Shown: in pieces, positions 29,712-42,751 of the stretch
How the letters are laid out: each line of letters opens with the position of its first letter
How positions within the stretch are numbered: position 1 is the stretch's first letter
Origin: Anthostomella pinea
Lineage: Eukaryota > Ascomycota > Sordariomycetes > Xylariales > Xylariaceae
Length of the DNA: 64,000 bases
Reading direction: 5' to 3'
Assembly: GCA_963556695.1 (NCBI GenBank)
Contig: CAUWAG010000020.1
Coordinates: 558,001-622,000, forward strand
Notes under the pieces: generated by a model
What the model was told of the DNA's origin: nothing
What the model saw: the letters and a program-made list of their open reading frames with translations, nothing else
The model's database searches: none
Program-made: the position numbers and the translations under genes

Positions 29712-32700
29712 TCACCAGTATTGGAACTGGTGATTCTTCGCTTCGCTGGGTAGGTTGATTTCCCCGCTGCGGGTTTCGGGCGGCATCGGATGAATCATGG
29801 CATCTTGGTAATTGTCTTCCCACTGGCCGACACTGTCGATTCTCTTGACCACGTCTGTTGTGGTTCGGATGAGCTCGTCGAAAGCTCCCGATTCTTGGAA
29901 CTTCTCTGCGGTCCAGCTGGCTTCATCCCCAAACTCGAGATCCCGATTCTCGCAGAGAGCCTCGGAGACCATCTTGGACTGGATCGTAGCTTCATACCAC
30001 GTTGCCGCGTGTCCCGACTGCTTGTTGCCACGGAACTCGTCAAATGTCAGTTCCACGCCGTCCTCGGTTTCGACCGGGGCTGCCATCTGCATATCCCAAA
30101 CTTCAGAAATCTCGAGGATGTTCGTTTGATTCCGTGATACAGCTCTCGAGTACGACGCGATGTTGCGAGTTCGGACAAGGCCGATGATGACGTTGTACGC
30201 CCTATTGTTCAGGAGCTGCAATACGGGAATCCCGCCCCTCTGAGGCCTATCTCAATACGTCAGTGAAAACCCCGGAGAAAATAAGTCGCACCAACAACTT
30301 ACAACACACGCAGAGAGCGCACGAGGTCCCTGGCAAAGTTCCCGTAAATCTTTTCCAGGTTTTGGGATGATGAAAGCAATAGTCTGAAATCCCACACACG
30401 CTTCGTGCAGTGGACTGCCAGAGAATGGTTGTCGGGAAGCGCTTGTCTGATACGAAACGTGAAATCATCTCCATTGACGTCGATAATGAATGGGAATGGA
30501 AGACCGCTCTTCGTAATGGACTCGCACGGGATTTCGTAGACCGTACGTCGGCTATCAGGTAACGGTGACCACATTCTTGTGGGTTCAGATTCTGGTTGAG
30601 CATTGGGTTCCGTCAACTGCGCGATCAAGTTCGCATCTCCTCCATGCGTAGAGAGAATCTTCGTAAACAACACCTGCTTTGCATTTGTGTGCTGACGGTT
30701 GATGGAACCCTCAAGAACGCTCAAGGCGTGCTGTCGGCCTCTGGTACTCTGATTCGGCAGCTGTACATACGAAGGATCAATCTTGGTGAAGCAAAAGCGA
30801 CCGAGTTCGGCCTTCAGAGAGATGTCGCCTGGAAACATCCGGAGGACGCTCATCAGCCGAACAAGCTTCTCGTTCATAGTCTGCATCAGCTGGGGTTCGG
30901 GGTCTTGGATCTTGTTGTCACCCATGCGCCTAGATCCTGCTGTCTGGCGCATAGTGTCGTAGAATGATCGCGATGATCTTTCGTCATCCCGAAGGAGCTT
31001 TGGCTGGACTCTCGCTGGTGACAACTCTATGAGGCTATCATTGGCCTTGTGAGTGGCCTTGCGAGTGGGCTTCGGGGTCCCGAAACTAGGAATACTCGCG
31101 GAACGAGCTCCTTTCCAAAGGTTGGCGAACGGATCATTTGTGAGGCTCGTATGAGTGTGCTTCCTCCCGATCTGAACGGCAGATGCATATGTTCGAGGCA
31201 TACCAGAGTGTTTTTTGTCGCTGTCAGCCGTGCCTGCCGCGACTCTAGCGAAATTCTTGTTGAAATTGGCGACTTCAGTTGCCAAGATTCTGTTTCTGTC
31301 CTCCCTAGCTGAGTCTTCAGGTTCCTTGGAAACCGATGTTCCCAAAGATAAGCGATGATCTTTCTGCGCAAAGCCCTCGGCCGTACTACGACCCCACAGG
31401 GGGTTGGTGAACGGCGTGGGACGTGGTAGTACCCATCCACGTCCAGCTGGAGCCTCACTACTAGAGTTTGTGCTAGCCACGCTTCCAGAGTCCGGCTGCT
31501 GACGGTGCTGTGTCAATTGGTAATGAGACGGCATGTTCTTCTGTTTTCCAGGATGACTGCAAGCTTCATCGGGCGTCGGGTTTGTTTCTCGGGATGTAGG
31601 TTCAACGCGGCTGAAGTCGGTCGTGCCTGATGGGCGCTGCTTTACTTCGGGAGACTTGCCATTGGCCTCAGTAGCATGACTTGTGCTGGTACTAGGCTTG
31701 ACACTACCTCCAGTTTTGCGGTTCTTGCTTGCTGGCATCAATGAGCCTTGCTGGGCACCCGTGAATGTAGACTTGGCGACATCCGTCAACGTAGAATTGG
31801 CGTAGACTTGTGGGAGTAGTTCGACCCAGGTCTCGACCAAAGGATTTGTCTTGGCCTGGAAACTCGGTGAATGGGCCTGGGGCGGAGGCTCTTCTTCCAT
31901 GACCCTCTCTTTGTGTCGGTATTGCCAGCCAAGAAAGGCCTTGTAGGGCTGTGTGGCTTCACCCACGTCTCTCGGCTTTTGCGGTAATGAGGCAGCACTA
32001 GCCGGTCCCTGGGGAAAAGAGGGCAGCAGCTTGACCACTGTGGCCTTCTCGAACAATCTCTTGTAAGGAAGTTTGCTGGTGCGGTCGAGAAAGTAGGTCC
32101 GCAGTGATTTCCGGTCGGCGTGGTACAAATACCGGAACTCGCCCTCCACCCCGGAACCGCCTTCGGCGTACAGGAAGCACTCGAACTTTCCCTCGGATCC
32201 TTGTGGTAGTGACTGTAGGGCTGGTCAGACTCAACTGGTAATGAGGGATGGTTTTAGGTACTCACGAAATAATGAGCAATGGTATCGAGCTTGTTCAAGA
32301 CGACAGCGACAGCCTCCTGGGTGGGAGCGCCAATATACACTGTAGTGCCATCGTAGCTCATCAGGGCCAAGGACCCGGTCAGGCCCTGGATGTTAGCCAG
32401 TGCATTTCCAGGGAGCATGGTTCTTGTCGACATTCCCTCTTTGACCAGGTGGTCTGGGAGGGTCCATTTGCCGCGCTGCTCGCAAGCTGCGACCTGGAGA
32501 GGAAACGCGTATTTCTCGTACTGTCGCTTTTCTGTCTCATCTATTCCGCTGAACCCACCCTTGGCACGCCATTCGGCAATGTGCATGATCTTGTCTGGCT
32601 GCGCGTCGTGTTAGATGGCAAACAGTCGGGTAAGGTCGGTTGAACCATTGGTGTTTACCTCATCTTTGGCGAGTTCCTGTCTGACGATACGATCCATGAC

Positions 32701-33097
32701 TTGCTGGGCTATCTCTACCATCTTCTCCTCAGACTGAGTCGGGCATCGGATCCTAAAGCCGCCGTAGCCAGCATCATACGTGATCTCTGGGTTCTGAAAC
32801 GCATGTTAGGTAGAGTACTTAGTTTGGAGCATGGCCAGTATATCAACGTACCGTCAGTTCCTGATGCAGCGCTGCATAGAAATCATTGAGTCCTTCTGGT
32901 CGCAGGATCCAGTTGCAGCTGAGGAAGAACTCGAGAAGCTCATCATGATGCACAATGATCTCGCTTGAAGCGCCAGTCCTGGTAGCCCTCTCAGACGCGA
33001 CGGTGGAATCTCGGGAGGGTTTCCAGTTGGGGAATTTCCGCGCAAGGGCGTCTTGCGTTCGGGCTGCGTATGAACGGGGTACTTCGGCAATAGACAT
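29712..33097 (-). CDS. Large fungal-specific protein, possible KH-like N-terminal region
   Basis: Five exons read leftwards: 32852-33097, 32659-32793, 32266-32598, 30303-32212 and 29712-30246, for 1052 residues. All four introns (53-60 nt) have GTRNGT-type donors and AG ends, and phases agree throughout. Residues 1-240 form a globular region; GNALANIQGLTGSLALMSYD followed by TVYIGAPTQEAV resembles a KH-type RNA-binding fold. Residues about 290-650 are low-complexity and Ser/Thr/Pro-rich. Residues 680-1052 form a second globular domain (for example FCFTKIDPSYVQLPNQ, VYEIPCESITKSGLPFPF and NNRAYNVIIGLVRTRNI). I recognise this as a conserved Pezizomycotina protein type without a known function; the KH suggestion is inference. 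The last codons TAC TGG TGA overlap a GTGAGC, so a further 3' exon cannot be excluded. Confidence 0.75.
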
Positions 33098-35239
33098 GAT
33101 GGATACTGCCTGTGCCTGTGCGGCGAAGATCTAGTTATGTGTCAATTTGCAGTGGTAGAAGAAGGGATGGATAGGGTGGCGAGGGTGGAATGATGGATGC
33201 ATTGGAGAGTCAAGTTCTTGATGGGTTCTGAAGAAGAGGAAGGTGCATTGAAGTGATCATATACGTCATGTGGTCAGTTGCTGTGGATGAACTTACTGAA
33301 TAGGAAGGTCTGTAATCTGTAGATGCGCGTGCGCGAGTGTATGTGTGTGAGTATGAGGTATGCTGGGGCGTGCACGGGAGAATGTGTGTTATGGGAGAGA
33401 GCCGGAGAAGTGCTAACAAGGTAGGTAGGCACTGCTGGTTAAGGTGAAGGTGTGAGAAAGCGCGACGAAAGACTGTCTGAGGTCGTGCTTGTGGACATTG
33501 CACGCTGCCGTGGTGGTGGGTTGAAGTGAGGGATCAGGCGAAGGAGGGACTTGTTGGAGGGATCGAATGGGTTGTGGTCTGGTTGCCCAGGCACTCGTCA
33601 GGATCCACTTGGGATTTTGAAGACCGTGTGAGATTTTCTGCTACAAGTAAGGGCATTAGAGATTTTCCAAGGTCACGTTCTTTGTATGCAGCACGGGCTG
33701 AGGCACATGTAGTGATGGCGACAGTTCTAGGGTCAGGAAACTGTGTATATTGTGCTACCTCCTACCTACTAGCTACCTGATATATACGACGTCAAGCACG
33801 GAGTTTCGCTGTGATGTAGGCGGTGGCATTTCGAGGGCAAATTTCAAATCAAATACCGTAGCAGCGACCTGGTCTACCACTTTTGAAAGGGTCGAATCCG
33901 GCTTCCAGAAGTGACTGTACTGGAGAAGCGTCTCAATGAAAGGTCATCCCGTCTGGACGATGAAGGGCGCTGGCGAGCGTGTGACGTGCATCCCGGCCGT
34001 GGACGAAATGCACTCCGGTTTGATAGACAGTGCGTTGAGGCCGTCTCTCAAATAGGTAGGACTTCGTGTTCCCAACCCAGCAGATTGAAATATCAAGGAG
34101 TGAAAGATTGATGGATGAAGTGTTGGATGGGAGAATGGCGGGCTGTTCTCTAAAACTGGTGACTTGAGTTACATGCATCGCGCCTGCACCCGAATCACAA
34201 TGTACAGGTAAACGTAAGATAAGCAGGGGGCAGTCACGCCCTTTTTCACGGCAGGCCCAAAGTCCAACATGGTACGACTTACCACCTCGTGCAATGTAGC
34301 CTCCTCCACGGCTTCCAGGCCAGTTCGATGCAAGCACTGCGTAGGTACCTACCTCGTTGGTAGAAACATGAAGCCTGGTCCCAAATCAGGTAGGGAGTGT
34401 GTGCACCTGGGATGTCACGACCTCCATACACCTACAGACCTCAGGCAAGGAGGTAGGCACATGGGGCATTGGACAAGAAGTCAAGCAATTGGAAAGGGCC
34501 AACCTAGCGGGAGATGCCTCTCTTCCAGGGCAGAAGTCCACGCAGGAAGCTGCATGGGGCTGCTGTACCGTCGTGCATCTTACACGCACTTTCCCGAGAC
34601 ACCAAACGCACCTATCTACCTGGCATCTCAGAGAGCAGCGATCCGTTTACCGGAAATTCTTGTGGTCATGCTCTCACCCACACTTCCGATCAGGGTGGAT
34701 CTATCGAGGTCAGAGATGACGGTAAAGTCTCGATCAACGGTTCCTAGGTGGTATACCATCATCACCCGGTACACAGAAAGCAATCGGCCTACCAGTTGGA
34801 AATCATGGATGCCTACGAATCTACTGAGGACTCGCTCGGCCCACAAGCGGCCCACACGCACAACCTGCCGATCCCAGGGAAGAACTTACTGATGATGGAC
34901 TTCGTCCAAATGTGCTATTATATATGAAGAAGGTCGGGGCGACCTTTTTGCTGATGAAGGACTAGGAGGAAGGAGCTACTTTGGGGTGGCATCCCGGGAC
35001 CCTATAACAGAGGTCGGAGCGTCTTTATCAATGAATCCAGCTACCACTTAGAGACTTCATCAATCAGGTCACCCTGAATCAAACGAACACTCTTTCTAGT
35101 ACCTACCGTAGTGAGAAACTGTGAAATTTAGGAATGGTTTGTATTGGAAGGGAAGAAGGATAGCTGCTGGCGGTACCATCCTACTTAAATAGGTAGGAAA
35201 GGTACCTCTGACAGCTACATGTGATCCCACGAGATGACA
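33098..35239. other. Interval without supported genes
   Basis: About 2.1 kb upstream of the large leftward gene. The first 400 bp, with CA/GT-rich stretches near 33310-33360, probably hold its promoter. Further right, overlapping ORFs on both strands have no motif. The word GGTAGGTA/TACCTACC recurs several times (33760, 34345, 35195). Confidence 0.4.
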
Positions 35240-35913
35240 CATATACTGTTCATAACAAGGCTAGATAACACTACTGAGCACGTATTTTAACACGCGCTCT
35301 TAAACTAAGGGCATTACCAACTCTATCTTCCAACACCTAAAGGTGTCACCAACTTCAAACCTAAGTGACTCCACTTAATATCTAGTGGTTTGTTTGCCAC
35401 CATTCCATCTAACATCTGGTAGTTGCCGTACCACGCTCTCTAAGATAAGAGGCTATCTACGCCTTCTAACTATAATAAACCTTGAAAATCTTTTTGATAC
35501 GCCTTTTGACATTAATAAAGCGCTAACGCACACCTTAAAGATCTTTTATATAAGCGTTATAAGCTCAATAATTAACGGCTTAAACAAGTAGTAGCGAATA
35601 AAAGGTTTGAGTAAAAGGAGTAAATAAAAAGTCAAATAAAAAAGAGGCACGATAAATCAATACTTAGTAAGTAATTAACTTATAACGGTAACAATAATAA
35701 CTTTAGCAAGGTTTATAAAAGAATTCGATCTTTTTTAATGCTAACATTTATAATATAACTCGCCATTAAAAAGCGAATAACAAAATATATACAAAACGTT
35801 AAACCTTTAACGTAGATGACAAGCGAGCGGCAATTACAAGCAAATGGCAACTTTTCACCAGCCACTTAACCTTTTAATCACGGCTCCTTATTGATCAACC
35901 AATAATAATAGCA
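35240..35913. other. AT-rich decayed block
   Basis: Base composition drops sharply to AT-rich with many TAA/TTA words, unlike both the flank to the left and the host genes. It leads into a dead pogo transposase. It looks like transposon sequence eroded by C to T transitions (RIP-like). No TIR could be fixed. Confidence 0.6.
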
Positions 35914-36985
35914 TTGCGTTATAGCGAATCAGACTTACAGCTTGCTATCCAAGCTAAACGACGCGGCCCTCATATTACTATTGGCAAGCTTCCTAAGACT
36001 TTCCACGTCCCATATAATACCTTAAAGGCTAGAATTGCCGGCCGACCATTACGACACGATAGCATGCCCAATACTTTGAAACTTACGGTTTCTGAAGAGA
36101 ATGCTATTCTTTCATTCATTCTTGACCTTGATACGCGAGCGTTTCCACCCTGGCACAGTTATGATGAAGATATCACGAATCAATTGTTGGCGGCACGTGG
36201 GGCTGGACGTGTTGAAAAGAACTAGACACGGAACTTCATCAAACATACACCAGGCCTCCGGACGCGTTTTTATCAAAAGATAGACTACCAGAGGGTCTTA
36301 AACGAAGATCCAGACACATATTGCACGTGGTTTTGCTAAGTTGCAGCGGCAATTACAAAACATGGTATCCAAGACGCGGATATTTACAACTTCGATGAGA
36401 CTGGGTTTATGATGGGTATTATTGGGTCCGGCATGGCTGTTACAAGCGCTGGAAGACGTGACAGGTCTAAACAAGTTCAGCAAGGCAACAGAGAATGGTC
36501 CACAGCAATCTCTGCTATTGATACTGATGGTTGGGTGGTCTCGTCGTTCATCATTTTACAGGGCAAAACCCACCTTGCGGCATGGTATTGCGACACAACA
36601 TTACCACGCGATTGGAAGGTGACTGTGTCTGACAACGAGTAGACTACGAACGAGATTGGTTTAGAATAGATTCAGCATTTTGACAAGTATACCGGACCGC
36701 TTATGACTGCCAGTAAACGCCTCCTCATCCTAGATAGTTACAAAAGCTACTATTCCTAGGTCTTTGAGGATTATTGCCAGAATAATAGCATTATTACCCT
36801 TTATATGCCTGCCCACTCGTCACACAGACTTTAGCCTCTAGATGTCGGCTGTTTTAGCCCGCTCAAACGAGCTTACGGTCGCATGATTAAGGATCTCATC
36901 CGGCGTTATATAACCCACGTTTTGAAGGAGGACTTCCTAAATAGTCGCTTCTCATCTTACACAGCTGTTTCTTGGCCAAGGTGTT
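35914..36985 (+). mobile_element. Pogo/Fot-like DNA transposon relic A
   Basis: The plus strand codes, with stops, a pogo-type transposase: a helix-turn-helix start (MRYSESDLQLAIQAKRRGPH, then TFHVPYNTLKARIAG), a CENP-B-like segment (ENAILSFILDLDTRAF), and the DDE catalytic core with DADIYNFDETGFMMG (first Asp), KRLLILDSYKSYYS (second Asp) and HSSHRLXPLDVGCF. The frame is broken by TAG or TAA at least five times. The 3' end stops near 36985, where an unrelated leftward recombinase relic begins, so the element is truncated and its right TIR is missing. Confidence 0.8.
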
Positions 36986-36991
36986 CTTGAT

Positions 36992-38960
36992 CTATACAAT
37001 CTTGCCCGTTATGCACTTAGTATCCTTATGATTGGACGAAGTGCGTGTTATGACATCGCGATACACGGCATAGAGATCGGTAAGATCATAGCGGCTTTTA
37101 AACACTTCGATATCTGCTTCCGTAGGGTAGAAGAGAGAATCAGTGTTGTGCTGTAGAAATGAGCGCCGCAGGGACTTGAAGAGATTGGCGACATCTCTGG
37201 CCATGCCTCTCCCAAAAGCTGTCACAACCAAATCATGGGTGACACGCTGTGGCTGGTAGCTTCTTGGGAATACGTCTTTCGTATTGCCCATTACGTAGTT
37301 CTATACCGGCTCCTTAAGACTGCTTGCGGTGCCTGGGTTAGCTAGGCGAGCGGCAAGAACGGGGATGACTTATTAGATAATCGACCTCTAACGCCCATAC
37401 AGAGCAAGTAGGGACGTTGTGTATCATTGCACAGCCTAGCAATAAGTAGCGTGCGATGCCAAAAGTCCAGATAGGCCGGATAGTAGATGGGTATAATTTC
37501 CTTGTCTTCCATGCCAGCGGCCTAGGATAAAGGGAGGGAATCTACCTGGACAAGGTTAGGCCGTTTCAAAATATCAGCGAGGGATTTGAAATCTGTTTTG
37601 AAGGCCTGATCAGTGATCACACAAGTCAGTAGCAAGCTGACTAAACAGATCGGTTTGCAAGGGATGGTAACAATACAAAACGAAAGCTTATAAAGCTTAG
37701 CTACGGAGTTAAGACGTGTGTCAAGGCTTAGACGAACAAAGATTGGCCGGTGGGTAGATTGACACTGATATTGCTATCCTATGTACTAGTGGTAGAGTAC
37801 AAGACGAGAGACGAAGAGAAAAAAGAGGAAACAAGCAAAGAGACATTTCATGAGCCAACTATATAGAATCTCGGACAGGTTCCATCTCGTTCCACAATAT
37901 TCTACGCGTGCTTCCAAACTATTCCAGATCGTTCCATGACAACGTGCTTATAATAACAAGACTTACACTTTATGCTGGCTTTGCTTAATGGTCTTTTTTA
38001 ACTGCTTATTGTGCCAAATAATAAGAATCGCAACCAATCTTTGCTTTAAAGGCTCCCGCAGATCCTGCACAAGCTTAAAGGCAACCTGGCGGTACTTTAG
38101 ATTTATGACCTTGCTGGGTCAGAATTCGCGAATCCCTACAATGAGAATGGCACAGTGGAAGGCTACTCGTGTCTGTGGGAGGCAAGGGATATGCCTCGCC
38201 TGCGTCGAGAATGTGCCGAGCAGCACTATAATATCTTCGGGCGTCATTTCCTTCTTCTCAAAAGACTATTTACGGTTTAGGTCCATGAGGTCCGGCAGCT
38301 CCTCCTTGATCCACTATGAGATGGCGCGTTAGTGAGGCGATCCAACTTCTTGTTGGGGCCAACGGGGGGTGGGGGGCGTGCATCTCATCTGGGCCGGGTA
38401 CGGCACTCACCTTGCTTATCTTGTAGATGGGCCTGTGTCTGCGCCCATAGCGATGTTAACGTATTGTCTATTTGTCCTTGTTAGTCGGGTCTGCGTGCCT
38501 TCTGTCTTCCAGGAGGCCAGCCTTAGCCATCCCAATCAGGGATCTCCACATGCCATTGACTGTGATGGCTGAGTTGATGGCTCGCACCTGGAGAGATTTG
38601 TTGGGGCCGAGGCATAGTCGGTCGTGCACAGAGTTGTTGACTTAAGATAGGAAGAAGTCCCAAACGTGCCACAAAATATCGACGCCTTTGCAGATCTGGA
38701 TCCAGATTTTGTCGGCGTCAAGCTGGTAGACATTTGTGAAATACCTGCATAAATAATTAGTATGCTTCTTTTGTGCAACTGCGGGTAAGAGTAGTATACA
38801 GTGTCCAAGCATTGCGCAACTAACCTCGTTCTGATTCAGTCTTTGCAGCAACGGTTTGCGTATTGGTTAAGGGTTTTGCCTAGAAACTCGCAATATTCTA
38901 AAGGCTTTCTTTCTTTACAAACAAGCAGGCAAAGCGCAACTAGGTCACCCGTTGCAAAAG
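36992..38960 (-). pseudogene. DUF3435-type tyrosine recombinase relic
   Basis: Read leftwards with several stops and frame changes, the pieces follow the order of fungal DUF3435 proteins. An N-terminal helical region runs around 38930-38700 (LGKTLNQYANRCCKD, YFTNVYQLDADKIWIQICKG). The stretch at 38320-38000 has MTPEDIIVLLGTFSTQ, RVAFHCAILIVGIREF followed by PSKVINLKYRQVAFKLVQD, resembling the conserved GxRPxxLxxLKYxD region. Near 37460 RPYLLCMGVRGRL may carry a catalytic Arg. At 37300-37250, NYVMGNTKDVFPRSYQPQRV may carry the His/Tyr end, with the putative nucleophilic Tyr in RSYQ. DUF3435 enzymes occur in Cryptons and as captains of Starship elements. The family call is by eye; no cargo or boundaries are visible here. 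Confidence 0.6.
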
Positions 38961-39517
38961 GCCCAAAGGGCGCCGTCTGGCCGCTATCGCTGTAGTTATT
39001 GTTATCATGTTGTCTTGTTGGGTGTGATAGAGAAGAGGAAATGAGTAAGGGAGCAAGAGAGGAGTGCCCACGAGCTAGAGATAAATATATGCTACGGTGA
39101 CTGGTATTGAGACCTGCCTATATAGAGGCCTGCTTCGCCTAGTATACAGTGAGCCAACATTACCGGTACAGTATGTGTACAACATGAAGGGGGTGTGTGG
39201 CGGGAGGGTACAGGCACGAAACAACTTACATAAAAGCAAAACAGATTGCGTGACAGTAGGAGCAGACTGGCTGTGAGCAAACCTGATGTCCAGACAAAAT
39301 GCGGTTTCTAAAATCGGGTCGAGCAGCCTTTTTTGGCAGGCATGCCAGTCACGTGGATCTTAGTCAGCAATGTCGACCATTGTCCGCCCCATCCCAGCAG
39401 ACAAACCTCCAGTATCAGGCTTATTTAAGGCAGAGCGGACGGGATATCAAGTTCTCCTAATCCTATAGTTGTATGTAGAAGAATACCGTGGAATGGGCCG
39501 TCATATATACCGGTACC
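38961..39517. other. Interval between two transposon relics
   Basis: About 560 bp without a recognisable gene or repeat. Confidence 0.4.
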
Positions 39518-39519
39518 TA

Positions 39520-39622
39520 CCTGTGCCCCGCACCACTTGATGGGTGAGCCCTACACCTCGCTCGGGCTCACCACATAAAGTGGTGCTCACTACAGTAGCA
39601 CACCAACCACAATAACACACCA
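39520..39622 (+). repeat. Left terminal inverted repeat of pogo element B
   Basis: About 103 bp matching 42752-42841 in reverse complement, apart from an extra block GATGGGTGAGCCCTA near 39538-39552 that repeats part of the TIR itself. Confidence 0.85.
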
Positions 39623-40104
39623 GTCTTCCAAAATAACCACCCTCCAGCCATAACCACACTAAAGTCATTATTTCTTTAGACAAACGACTTTTTTGTGATG
39701 GAATCCTGTACTCACAAAGCCGTAAAATATGCCGACAAGCATCTGGATGCCTCTGAACGTGGTATCTGCCGCTAATTTGGGGTTCCAAGAGAGCGCTTCC
39801 GCAACCGCCTATAGGGCATCCCTTCTAAAAAAGGACCACGAGAACCACCCAACAAGCTGAATATGATACCAGAAAAGGCCGTCTGTGCTTATATCGACCG
39901 CCTAGATGTCATTAATCTCTCTGTGAGGCCAGAATTCATCATGGAGGCTGCCAACTTGCTGCTCAAAGAATCGGCAAGTGCCGCGGTTACGTAACTACCC
40001 ACAGTTGATAAGAATTGGGTCTCTCGCTTCATCAAACTCCACGGATACTTCAAGCAGCCTCAGAAGGTCCTTTCACAAGATCAGCAAGCTGCTTAAGACC
40101 GTTG

Positions 40105-41665
40105 CAATGTAGTCACGTCAGATATGAAAGGGGCCTTTGACGCTGCCCTAATAGGACGGCTGGTGGTTCGCATGAGAGAACAGGGCTGGCCAGGCTTTCT
40201 TATAAGATGGGTCCAGTCATTCATGTCCGAGCGGTCCGCAAGGGTTCGGTTTAAAGGTATTATAACTGATATAAAAGCTCTTACTTGCGGGCTACCACAA
40301 GGCTCACCAGCCTCTCCTATCCTTTACATGCTGTATACTAAGCAAATCTGTGCCCAACTTAGCATGAAAAGAAGACGTTTTATATATACAAACAACCTAA
40401 CAACTCTCTGTATTGGAAAAAACCTTCAGGAAACAGCTATAAAGGCTTCTGAAAATCTTTATTTGCTCAATTAATAGGGACATAACAACGTTATTAAATT
40501 TGACCTCAATAAAACTGAGATCATGCACTTCTTAAGAAAAAAAAACTCAGACAACCCTCCAGTCCGCCAACCAGACAATGAACAAAATAGCCAAGGTTTC
40601 CATGCGATGGCTAGGTGTCCTTCTGGATAGAAAACTAAACTTCAAAGATCATGTTTCTCATTAGGCCAAGAAAGCTAGTAAGGTAGCAAATCACTTTCAA
40701 AGACTATGCAACATAGTTAAAGGACTTCCAGTAAAGTTGACTAAGAGGGCTGTGAAAGCTTGTATTATTCCTATTCTTACACACGGCCTGGAGGCCTGGT
40801 ACCTGGGAAAAAAAAAATTTGGGAGCTTAGTTGAGACATCAGCATATCGCATTAAGGGGCTTCTTAGAATAATAGATGCTGTACTACGAACGGCAATTGA
40901 GGCTATCTTGCCGGTCTGGAAAACACACCTTGGACATATCCTACACTTTGAATTGCAGATTCCTCCAACAGGAGTTTTTGCAGAGTCAATAAAACGACGT
41001 CACGGCCTCCGACTAGGACGAATAGACCAGAGATACCCTCTTATTGACAGACTCCAAATACAAGCTCGTAAGGAACCAACAAGGCTATAAAGGAGCTTCC
41101 AGCTAGTCCCTGACTTCCAGAGACCAACACTCACCAAATAATTATAGAAGAAGCCCTCAATCCGTAAGGACAAAGACAAAAAAACAGAGCTCTTCAAGCA
41201 ATGGCTACAAGAAAAAAAATATGAACACTGACCTTGTTATCTATTCGGATGGATCACAATTGGACGACCAAGGCACAACCCACACTGGATGGGGTTATAC
41301 TATCAGAAAAGGCGGCACCATACAAGAAGTATATCGGGGAAAAGACAGACTTCTTTAAGCAGAAGTAATAAATGCTGAAATCCATGGCACTCTCCAAGGT
41401 CTCACAGCAGCCAGGGTGATTGGGCGCGAAAAACGGCTATATGTCTGCCTGGAAAACACGTCAGTGGTAGATGGGCTCAATGGGACCCCACCCGAGACAT
41501 CACAGAACATTTTTCTACGATTCCAAGAACTTGCCACAGCACACACTCCTAGAGTGACCATCAAGTGGATTCCTGGACACAGAGATATTGATGGCAACGA
41601 AGTTGCTGACACACTAACAAAAGAGGATACTATGCTAGAAACAGACGTAATAAACCTTCCTTGAA
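40105..41665 (+). mobile_element. Internal LINE fragment (RT to RNase H) inside pogo element B
   Basis: This plus-strand block corresponds to the LINE at 18916-24600 from RT motif A (SDMKGAFDAALIGRLVVRMR) to the end of RNase H (KWIPGHRDIDGNEVADTL). It lacks ORF1, the endonuclease, the C-terminal region and the 3' tail. Compared with the LINE copy, many differences are C to T or G to A. The YADD position reads YTNN. Because it has no 3' end, it cannot be an ordinary 5'-truncated LINE insertion. Confidence 0.85.
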
Positions 41666-42751
41666 ACGCACTGAAGAGTACTTTCAGAAGCTGGGAAGGG
41701 TCATCAGGGTGGAGGGCATTCTCCCTGATGACCTGTGGAATATAGACGAGACTGGCTTTTGATTAGGGGTTGGAAAGGACCAGATGGTCGTCACCAAGCA
41801 AAAAAGAGCCTATTATTTCAGAATACCAGAGAATAAGGAGTCTGTTACTAGCATAAAAGCTATCTCTGTCATAGGTAAGGTTGTCCCAGACTTTCTTATC
41901 CTCTTTTGCACCCTCCACACGTCTCTATGGTACAAGATACCCAAATTAGACCCTAGAATGGCGATTGCAACCACGGAGAGTGGTTATTTAAACGACGAGA
42001 TTAGCCTAGAGTGGATTAAGCACTTCAACAAGCACTTTAAGACCTCTTAAGTTGGTATAAAGAGGCTCATAATTATCAACAGTCATGGTAGCCACTACAT
42101 GATACAGTTTAGTAGATATTGTAGCAACAACGGCATTATTCCTTTTGGTCTCCCTCTGAATATGCCGCATTTGCTACAGCCGCTCAATGTGGTGGTTTTG
42201 CAGCCCTTGAAGCACTACCATGTTAAAGCCCTACATATTATAGTGCGTGATGGTCTTATGCATATCGGGAAGATCGAGTTTCTGTTGTGTATTGAAAAGG
42301 GTCGCCAGCAAGCTTTTAAAAAGACCACTATCCTCTCTGCCTTCAAAAAAACGGGTATCGATCCCTTTAAACCGTTAGTTGTGATTAACTAGTTAAAGAA
42401 GCGCGAAGCTCGCGCGAGGACCACGTCACCCCCTCCCCCCCCCCCTTAACCAGCCTGGTTCCTCTCTAGTTGCCACCTTAGCTACAATGTGGCAGATTCA
42501 CAAGGTCATGTATTAAGTAGACAAAGCCTTGAATCACCTAGATAATGGCAGAGATCTTACTCTTGAAGATATTGAGAGGATCAAGCTCCTATCTAAGGGG
42601 GCGCGCTTCTCCGCCTCCCAGCTGGTCCAGACTAAAAGAGACCTTGGAAGGACCAAATTAGCTTTTTAAAAGACTGCCTGCTACTGATAGCTATGAATCT
42701 GGCAAGAAGATGCGGTCGCTACGTGAATTTTAATGCAGAATAACCTCATAT

